Program-made: the position numbers and the translations under genes
Shown here: positions 57,480-64,000 of the stretch, piece after piece
How the letters are laid out: every line of letters begins with the position of its first letter
Position numbering within the stretch: the first letter of the stretch is position 1
Notes under the pieces: generated by a model
What the model was told of the DNA's origin: nothing
The model's input: the letters and a program-made list of their open reading frames with translations, nothing else
The model's database searches: none
Assembly (NCBI RefSeq): GCF_000149955.1
Contig: NC_030989.1
Span: 4,777,188 to 4,841,187, forward strand
Origin: Fusarium oxysporum f. sp. lycopersici 4287
Lineage: Eukaryota; Ascomycota; Sordariomycetes; Hypocreales; Nectriaceae
Direction: 5' to 3'
Length of the DNA stretch: 64,000 nt

Positions 57480-58110
57480 TATTTCTCTCTCTCTCTCTAA
57501 AAAAACAAATACTCTTATTTAATATATTTAATAGTATTAAACCAATTATTTAATTCTCTATCTTATAATAAAGACCTTATTTTAATTAAATCTAATCAAC
57601 AGTTTATACTTAGCTTATAATTATGAGTATTAAAAATATTACTTTATATAGTCTCTTCTTTACCATTAAACTATTAATCTGCAAAAGAGAAGTAACACCT
57701 CGAGCCTTTCTTACCTACATTTTATATTAATGCCTAAATTAGTATATTTATTGACCTCTTTAATATAAACCCTAACGCCGCCTCTCATTAGACAGTTGAT
57801 TGCCTATAGGGACCTGAGAGTATGGGAGTTAATACCAGAAGACGGTTAGAAATATCTTGCTAAGTACTGTAATATTTCTTGTTAGGCATTTAACCGGCAG
57901 AGCCAAGAACTAAGTCAAGCTTCTCTGCTTCGAATAATAACCCTTTGGTGAAGCCCAGACAAGAATTTAGTACTAATGATACTTTACAACATCATGTGAT
58001 ATTAAAGGGCTGGTTGTTTACTAAATTTAAATTATTATCTCTCTGTTGATATCGATATACTTGAATAGTATTTATAATATAGTATTCTAAAAAAAAAGGA
58101 TTTAGTATGT
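57480..58110. repeat. AT-rich block, RIP-like
   Basis: Begins with a TC microsatellite (about 57482-57497). It continues as strongly AT-rich DNA full of TpA steps, with all frames closed. This composition is expected of sequence degraded by repeat-induced point mutation, probably an old repeat. No transposon protein is recognisable. Confidence 0.55.
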
Positions 58111-58363
58111 CTAACATTTCACCACGCCAGCTATTCCAACTCGCCTCATCCCTTAAAGCCTCTGACCATTTCTCGGCTTCTTGGTATGTCAGAAGCTTAT
58201 CTCCATACCAATCCCATCCAAGAACCCCCTTCATAGTCTTCCACGCCTGAGCGAATGACTGATCCCATACTATCCTGGCACCTTCTGGGCAGAGAAAAGT
58301 AATGGACCTTGGGATTGAATGTGAACGTGATGGTGCAGTATAGTGGCCATTCTGGCATTCCAT
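57992..58363 (-). pseudogene. Gene fragment next to AT-rich block, unknown family
   Basis: An open frame of about 123 codons starts MECQNGHYTAPSRSHSIPRS and includes GARIVWDQSFAQAWKTMKG and LTYQEAEKWSEALRDEASW. It runs into AT-rich DNA where the reading becomes low-complexity (YYIINTIQVYRYQ). The first 90 residues look like real protein. It is probably the 5' remainder of a gene truncated by the AT-rich block. Confidence 0.4.
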
Positions 58364-58898
58364 CAGGATGAATTCTCTTATGACGAACCGTTTAATTGGC
58401 TTCGCCTTTCGATTCGACCTGTCGCATTGACCAGGGGCTTAAATGTCTTCTACTAGCAGTTACAATATTTCTCTCAACGAGAGTCTCCAGGAAGGTCTGG
58501 TCGCGCGACATAGGTGCATGGAGAATAGAAAAACGGGTCGAAAGAGCATTGAGCTTGCGCGATGAAGAAGTGAAACGCCCAGATGAGAAAACCGATAAAA
58601 GAAAATGATAAGTCGCTCGGTCTTTGGGTTTCTATCGGACGAGAGCAACCGCAGACTAACTCCTACGCCAGTGTAGTCCCGTTCTTAGCACAGACTTAAT
58701 CACATTTGGCGATATGTAATGCTGTTATGTGATTAATGTTCAGAAAGAGTCCATAAGAGATTTCTCTTAGCAAATATAAGATTAGCCACAATTTGAGTTC
58801 TAAGACTTATAATTAGTATATATATTACTATCTATATACACTGCTAAACTATAGAACTAATAGCTTAAAATGGTGGTGGACAAGGTAGTGCTACTTTC
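58364..58898. other. Intergenic, 0.5 kb
   Basis: Moderately AT-rich. A 70-codon open frame at 58396-58608 has no motif. Nothing supported. Confidence 0.4.
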
Positions 58899-59609
58899 TT
58901 AGTCTTTGTCGTATTGCAACTTGAAGACCATACCCTCAAGCGCAGCCCCCGCCGCCACAGTCCCAACCATCAAAGCAGCGCTCGCAGAAGAGATCTCTGG
59001 GTTGGCCTTGAAGAAAAACGCAGTGAAGTAAGCAAGACCTGCCAATGTGTTGAGCCCCTAAGTGATGAAGCCTGTTTCTGTTGCCTCTTTATCATAGTCC
59101 TTCCGCGAATCCGCCGCCTTTGTTTCCTCGACACCAACAGCGACGGAGAGGCCGAGATTGGCAAAGACTGTCAAGAGATCCAGAACCAGGACGACTTTCT
59201 TAGCCGAGCCTTTTCCCTTGACGAAGAAGGCGAATGTGTGATAGACCCCTCGGAAGCGGGATATAGCGCTTATCTAAATGTCAGGGTTAGCAGTCTTGTT
59301 TTACTGATATTAACGTCTTCTTGGGAGAGTCCTTAATGCATTCCGGTACGCAGCTCCGGGCATATCGTTCTGTTCAGGAATCGCCATCAAACACCCTATC
59401 ATGTCAAAAACAATGCCAAAGGCGTCAAAGAGCAACGAAGGTCCCTCATCCAACTCGTCCAGGACATCGTCCAAGCCCTGAGTGGCAGTTTTGTAGAGTA
59501 GCTTGATCAGACTAACAGCGCCCGACGTCAACTTAATGCCAACAACGACCTCGCCGCAGAAGACTGTCCAGTCAGTTTTACTCTGGAGATGTTGATCAGA
59601 CTTGGGCAT
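58899..59609 (-). pseudogene. Decayed multi-TM protein gene
   Basis: Exon 1 from ATG 59609 (MPKSDQHLQSKTDW) contains LLFDAFGIVFDMIGCLMAIP and reaches about 59330. After a likely intron the frame continues with VYHTFAFFVKGKGSAKKVVL and DLLTVFANLGLSVAVG. It then meets TAG at 59058-59060 (GFIT-stop-GLNTLAGLAYFTAFFF) and goes on to TAA at 58899-58901. Four hydrophobic segments suggest a small membrane protein. The intron does not join in phase with an obvious donor, so there are at least two defects. Family unknown. Confidence 0.5.
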
Positions 59610-59642
59610 GGCTGCATGCAACAGAATTAGCAGGGAAAGCAA

Positions 59643-60087
59643 ATAGCATAACCCTAACCTTTAAGAATTCCGCGCATTCCGCGCATTCCGCCAAAGGCTC
59701 AAGCATGTCAGCTACTAGTATGTTTTAACAACTTAATATATAAAGATAAGCATCTATCTACCTTAAAACAGGCTAGCTGAAACGTTGATTCAGCCACAGC
59801 GCTAAGGCATCTCTTTCAGCACGTATGATTAGACACTCGGCAATGATTACCAGAACCCATGTTTTAATCGCTGTGAAAGCTCGGCAATAACATGCCGAGA
59901 CCCTTGCACAAAAGAATAAGGCCTATTTCAGCGTCTTTATAACCTTTTGGCATGCGCTTACTTTGGTCAATATATTCTTCTTCTCGGGTACTACGAAGAT
60001 CTCTTGGTATTACCAAAAGGCACATTTATTCTGTACTGCTTCATCGACCAAAACGTCTTGTTCCTCGTTCTTCTACAAACAGTAGCC
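59643..60087. other. Intergenic, 0.45 kb
   Basis: Promoter of the small secreted protein gene. A short tandem repeat of TTCCGCGCA-like units lies near 59666-59690. Confidence 0.45.
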
Positions 60088-60540
60088 ATGCAGCTGATTT
60101 CACTTCTTTGTTATGCTATCACCGCAGCGGCGGCTACAGATGTCATCTCGGTACGTTTAATAAATTTCAATCACCTGGAACCCCAGCTCTGACTTGCGTA
60201 GGCGCGAGTCTATAGTAAAACCAACTTGAAAGGTTCATACAAGGACGTTCATGGCTTCGGTTGCGTCAACATTACACCAAGGTACTTATAGTTTTCAACA
60301 GGAGATTGAGTTAAGCTAATTCTTCATCAGCACCTTCAAAGTAGAGAGTATTCATCTTCGTCACCAAACATTTTGCTACTTGTATCCGTGAGACAGCCAC
60401 ATTTATCTCATAGCCTTCATCCACTGATCTACTATAGGGCTAAGAATTGCAAGGGCTCAAGCATTTATACCTCAAGGGATGTTGATGATCTGCGACTGGA
60501 CCCAACTCATTCAATTCACTGCTTCGATAATTCAAACTAG
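60088..60540 (+). CDS. Small secreted cysteine-containing protein, beta/gamma-crystallin-like
   Basis: Four exons (60088-60150, 60202-60281, 60331-60387, 60438-60540) give 100 aa. The introns are 49-51 nt, all with GT..AG, and all phases agree. A signal peptide (MQLISLLCYAITAAAATDV) is followed by about 80 residues with four Cys (GFGCVNI, TFCYLYP, KNCKGSS, IHCFDN). The pattern VYSKTNLKGSYKDVHGFGC, then YLYPAKNCKGSSIYT with a late DVDDLRL, recalls the two-strand units of fungal crystallin-like small secreted proteins. These are often found in secretomes as effector or antimicrobial candidates. Family assignment is by pattern only. No single exon exceeds 35 codons, so ORF-based gene finding would miss it. 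Confidence 0.7.
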
Positions 60541-60835
60541 GCGGCTCCACATGGCCCCGAAGTTCATGCTGCTACCTCCAAGTCTCAGGGCTAGAAAGCT
60601 TTCAATGGGTGCACAATATGAACAGTGATATATTAAATCTAGAAAGGTCGCTAACAGCGACTGAGAAATAAAAGTCTATGCTAAAAGTGTTTCTTTAATA
60701 GCTGTCATAGCTATATGTAAGATCAACTAGGGTAACTAATCAAAGAAACAGCGACTCTTCTCCGTTCTTCACTCTGACCCTGGAAACCTGAAGCAAAACC
60801 TGCAAACACTGCACATTGACCCAGCAGACAATAAA

Positions 60836-63800
60836 CTAACGCCTAGGAACTCGGGCCAGCCAATACAAGCCACAGGTTGCAGCGATGTTGAAGATGATAT
60901 AGGCCCAACCAATACCAAAGTTCCTCCATCTCTCATCATACTTCATACTGAACTGCAACAAGTACTGATCCGTCGTTGCCATTGGGCAATACTGACACTC
61001 GTCTCTAGATTCAGGATTAATCAGGTAACCTCCCGCCTGTTCGACAAAGGCGGCCAAGAAGGAGCTACAATCGAGACCCTCTCGACCAGGAACGCGCACT
61101 ATCTCAGTGGAGATACACGTCACATTTGACCCATGCAGGCTTGTTGTTAGAGCACCACTGACGAGATATGTCATTGGAGACACGTGATACATGAAGTAGC
61201 GCCAGATGGAGGGGAGATCGGTCTGAGCCACCCCGACGCCGCAGAAGGCCATACAGAGAACAGAGACCAGCGAGGCTGGGACACCTGCCAGGTCGGCCGT
61301 TTCGATAGCGCAGATAGCAAGCTGAGAAAAAGTAGATATCCAGAGGATGAGTTGCCAAAGGAAGAGAAATACGGTGAAGCCACGAATATGGATGTCATCT
61401 GAAGTCGTATTACGAACGAAGCCAGCGGGGTAATACCAGCAGAAGAAGAAGATGGCGGCAGCGAGGGTGTTCCAGATGAGCTCGATTAGTACATGAGAGA
61501 GGATGAATGCTGTATTTGAGTCAGATGAGCCGACGGAGAGGTCAGAGGGGATATGCACTTACTTGTCCAGCGATAAATCCTCGAAGGCCTCTCTCTAACC
61601 TCGTAAAGAGCACGAAGCGGTACAAACATGGGCATGATTTGTTTGTTGAATGGGTTGAAGATGAGGACACACATGAAGACCGAGTATAGCTGATTCTGAA
61701 GGCCTTGAAGACTATTGTCGGCGTGGAAGCTAAAGCCAATGAAGAGAGACTATGCCATGGTCAATTGTTGCAGTTACTTTCCGGTCCGGATGCTGGGTAG
61801 ACTCACAAAAAGAATGGTGACTGAGAGTTTTGACCAGATATAGACGGGAGATCGCCAAAAGTGCTTGGCCATACGTAGGAATGCCTCGCGAAGCTGCGTC
61901 GTAAACGAGACGATAAATTCGCCTTCGTGAGAAGTGTTGGCGGAGGAGAGCGCATCGGAATTAGCTGCAGGTTCCATTGAACGCAATCTAATAAGCTCCT
62001 GCTTCATGTCTGAATACTCTGGTGAGGCCTGCCAGACGTCAAACCATTGTGGGCCATCAGCAGACGGGAGAGTTGTCTTGAGCATCCATTCAGCGGGATT
62101 CGCCTCAGGCGGACAAGGCGATGCACCGTTCCTCTCGAGATAGTCGATCATGGTCCGACTGTTGTCACCAATCTCTTGGATATGTGTGAGAAGAGACTCG
62201 AGAGAGGGCAGGAGTAAGACTTACCACCAAAGTAAACCGTTTTGCCGCCCGGTTGCAGTAAGAGTAACCTGTCAAACCGAGCAAAGAGCATCGCCGAGGG
62301 TTGGTGAATAGTGCACAAAACAGCTTGCCCACTCCTAGCAAGCTTTTCAATCAAATCGCAAATAGCCCAAGATGTTTGTGAGTCGAGTCCAGACGTTGGC
62401 TCGTCGAAAAAGATGAGAAGCTGGGGCCGGGCAGCTAGCTCGATACCAATTGTTAGACGCTTACGTTGTTCCACATTCAGGCCTTCGCCAGGCACGCCAA
62501 TGATAGCATCGATATACTCGGACATCTCCAAGACTGAGACAACTTCGTCGATGTAGGCCAGCTTTTCCTCTCGAGGGATGCTATCGCTTTGGCGAAGTAC
62601 AGCGCTGAATTCTAGGGCTTCACGGACCGTCATGGTGTTGAGGTGAAGGTCCTGCTGCTGGACGTAACCGATCTGATGGGGAAATGAGCGACTAGTCGGT
62701 ATACCGTTGACCAAGGTATCGCCGCTTAGTACCCCGACCGAGATTCGACCTGCCAGTGTGTCGAGGAGTGTCGTCTTGCCGGCTCCCGAGGCGCCCTATA
62801 ACCTTTGTTAATCCTTGTTACTGGGATTGTGCAGGGTTTGGTGGCTCACCATGAGAACAGTCGTCACTCCGGGCTGTACCCACCCGTCAACATGATCCAG
62901 GATTCTTCGCTCTTTACCCTTGATCGTTATGTCATAGCAAATGTCTTCCCAATGGAAGACCGATTTGCCACATACGCTAGGTGCTGGCTGCTTGGAGGAA
63001 GGTGTGCTTTGTGGCATGGACGGCGTGGAAGGCTTCTCAACAAGTTGATGGCCAGTAGACTGAAGCTCCTCGTCGTTCTGGTGCTGCTTGGTAGGAGAAG
63101 ATGCCCCACGACGGAAGACCAGTATTTCACCCCGACTAGGCGCAGGACGAGCATACTCTGCACTCAATACGTAGGTAAAGAAGAAGAAAATCGTGTAACC
63201 GAAGAGTATTCCGATGTTCCTGGCTGTCCCTCAGTATAAGGAGTCTGGATCACGCGCAATATTACTGACCTCCACTTATGAGCGTAGTAGTACTGGTAGG
63301 TTTCCCCCAGATATCTGTCTCCATTGACAGTCGTAGCACCGGGAACAGCCCCAACGACGGCGCAAGTGCTCTGAGAACTAGTCAAGTGGCTATACCCTGG
63401 TCCAGATGGAACTGTACTGGCACAGGGAAACTGTCGACCGTGCATTTCGTTCACCATCAGCGCTTCAAAACCGTATGCGAGGGGATTGATATAGTTGATC
63501 CATCGTGCCCAGCCCCTCATAGATCCAACTGGAATAGTAAATCCACTGTAAAGCATTAGGCCGAGGGTCAAGATAGCAGATGGTACCATTGCCTGGTGAG
63601 AGGTCCTAGTTATACATGCCACCGTACGGTATACTCCTGACATGGTCAACAGGATGAGATAGGCAGTAAGAACAAAGAAGAAGAACGCCCCGGCATCCTG
63701 CCGAAGCTGGGCCAGAAAGTAAAGAATGAGATTGAAGACAATGGTGTTGGTCGTCTTGTATGGAAGCTCCATAACGTAGCTCGCAATGGCTTCAGCGGAC

Positions 63801-64000
63801 TGGTGATAGAGAGCATACTGGTTGTGTTTCTCCACCACGGGGCGCTGGGCATAGAGCGTGAGGACCTAATAGCGGGGATGTTAGCTCGGTAAGTCAATGC
63901 GGGCTGCTTTCTGGAGTTGGTTCTAACTCACTTCCAGCTCGCTTGCAAACGCGTTGAACAACATGGCGAAGAAGATCAAACCACCACGGTAATAGAGACT
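60836..64000 (-). CDS. PDR-type ABC transporter, C-terminal half (5' end outside window)
   Basis: Seven exons visible: >64000-63932, 63865-63270, 63219-62850, 62795-62225, 62174-61807, 61749-61563 and 61509-60836. Together they hold the end of the first membrane domain, the second nucleotide-binding domain and the second membrane domain. The CDR-type linker [16 protein letters not shown] precedes NBD2. NBD2 has Walker [17 protein letters not shown], whose start sits right after an intron, the signature [12 protein letters not shown] and Walker [15 protein letters not shown]. The C-terminal membrane domain ends [12 protein letters not shown]. These full-size ABCG proteins export drugs and lipophilic toxins across the plasma membrane. 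The second half appears intact. The N-terminal NBD is not visible here. Confidence 0.93.

Overview
The window is nuclear DNA of a filamentous ascomycete (Pezizomycotina). Genes have several short introns (about 45-85 nt) with GTAAGT/GTATGT-type donors and CTAAC-type branch points. The gene families are typical of Sordariomycetes: Zn2Cys6 regulators, NACHT NLR-like proteins, MFS and PDR transporters, secreted M28 peptidase, tyrosinase. The overall flavour is Fusarium/Nectriaceae-like, but that is inference. Exon boundaries below were read by eye from GT/AG sites, branch points and reading-frame continuity. Two assembly gaps are present (27835-28176 and 46747-46993).

Layout. 0.2-2.2 kb: a type I membrane protein. 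2.2-5.4 kb: two broken genes, a TPR-CHAT protein and an NmrA-like reductase. 5.45-9.36 kb: a PNP-NACHT-ankyrin NLR-like gene with a frame break near its 3' end. 10.4-13 kb: a secreted tyrosinase and a GLEYA/PA14-like surface protein with a one-base frame break. 14.5-22.7 kb: an MFS transporter, an SDR reductase, a secreted M28 aminopeptidase and a glutathione S-transferase (GST). 23.5-28.4 kb: a 765-aa protein of unknown family and a two-membrane-segment protein interrupted by gap 1.

29.7-43.6 kb holds the most coherent functional group. It contains a GST, a Baeyer-Villiger-type flavin monooxygenase (BVMO), a second GST, a Zn2Cys6 regulator, a medium-chain reductase, an HSL-type alpha/beta hydrolase and an MFS transporter, with no PKS, NRPS or terpene backbone gene. 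BVMO plus esterase suggests oxidation of a ketone to an ester or lactone followed by hydrolysis. Four copies of the palindrome TCGG-N5-CCGA lie in three promoter regions of this group, and I saw none elsewhere in a by-eye scan. I propose a small co-regulated catabolic or detoxification regulon.

44-47.2 kb: two decayed genes, one of unknown family and one MYND zinc-finger protein crossed by gap 2. 47.6-54.0 kb: a 2,129-aa STAND-like P-loop ATPase with a long helical-repeat region broken up by threonine-rich tracts. 54-60 kb: gene-poor DNA with microsatellites, an AT-rich block and gene relics. 60.1-60.5 kb: a four-exon gene for a small secreted cysteine-containing protein with a beta/gamma-crystallin-like pattern. 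60.8-64 kb: the C-terminal half of a PDR-type ABC transporter running off the window edge.

The window therefore mixes intact metabolic genes with NLR/STAND genes and many relics. Several relic stop codons are compatible with CpA-to-TpA change, as expected from repeat-induced point mutation, though the ancestral codons are inferred.
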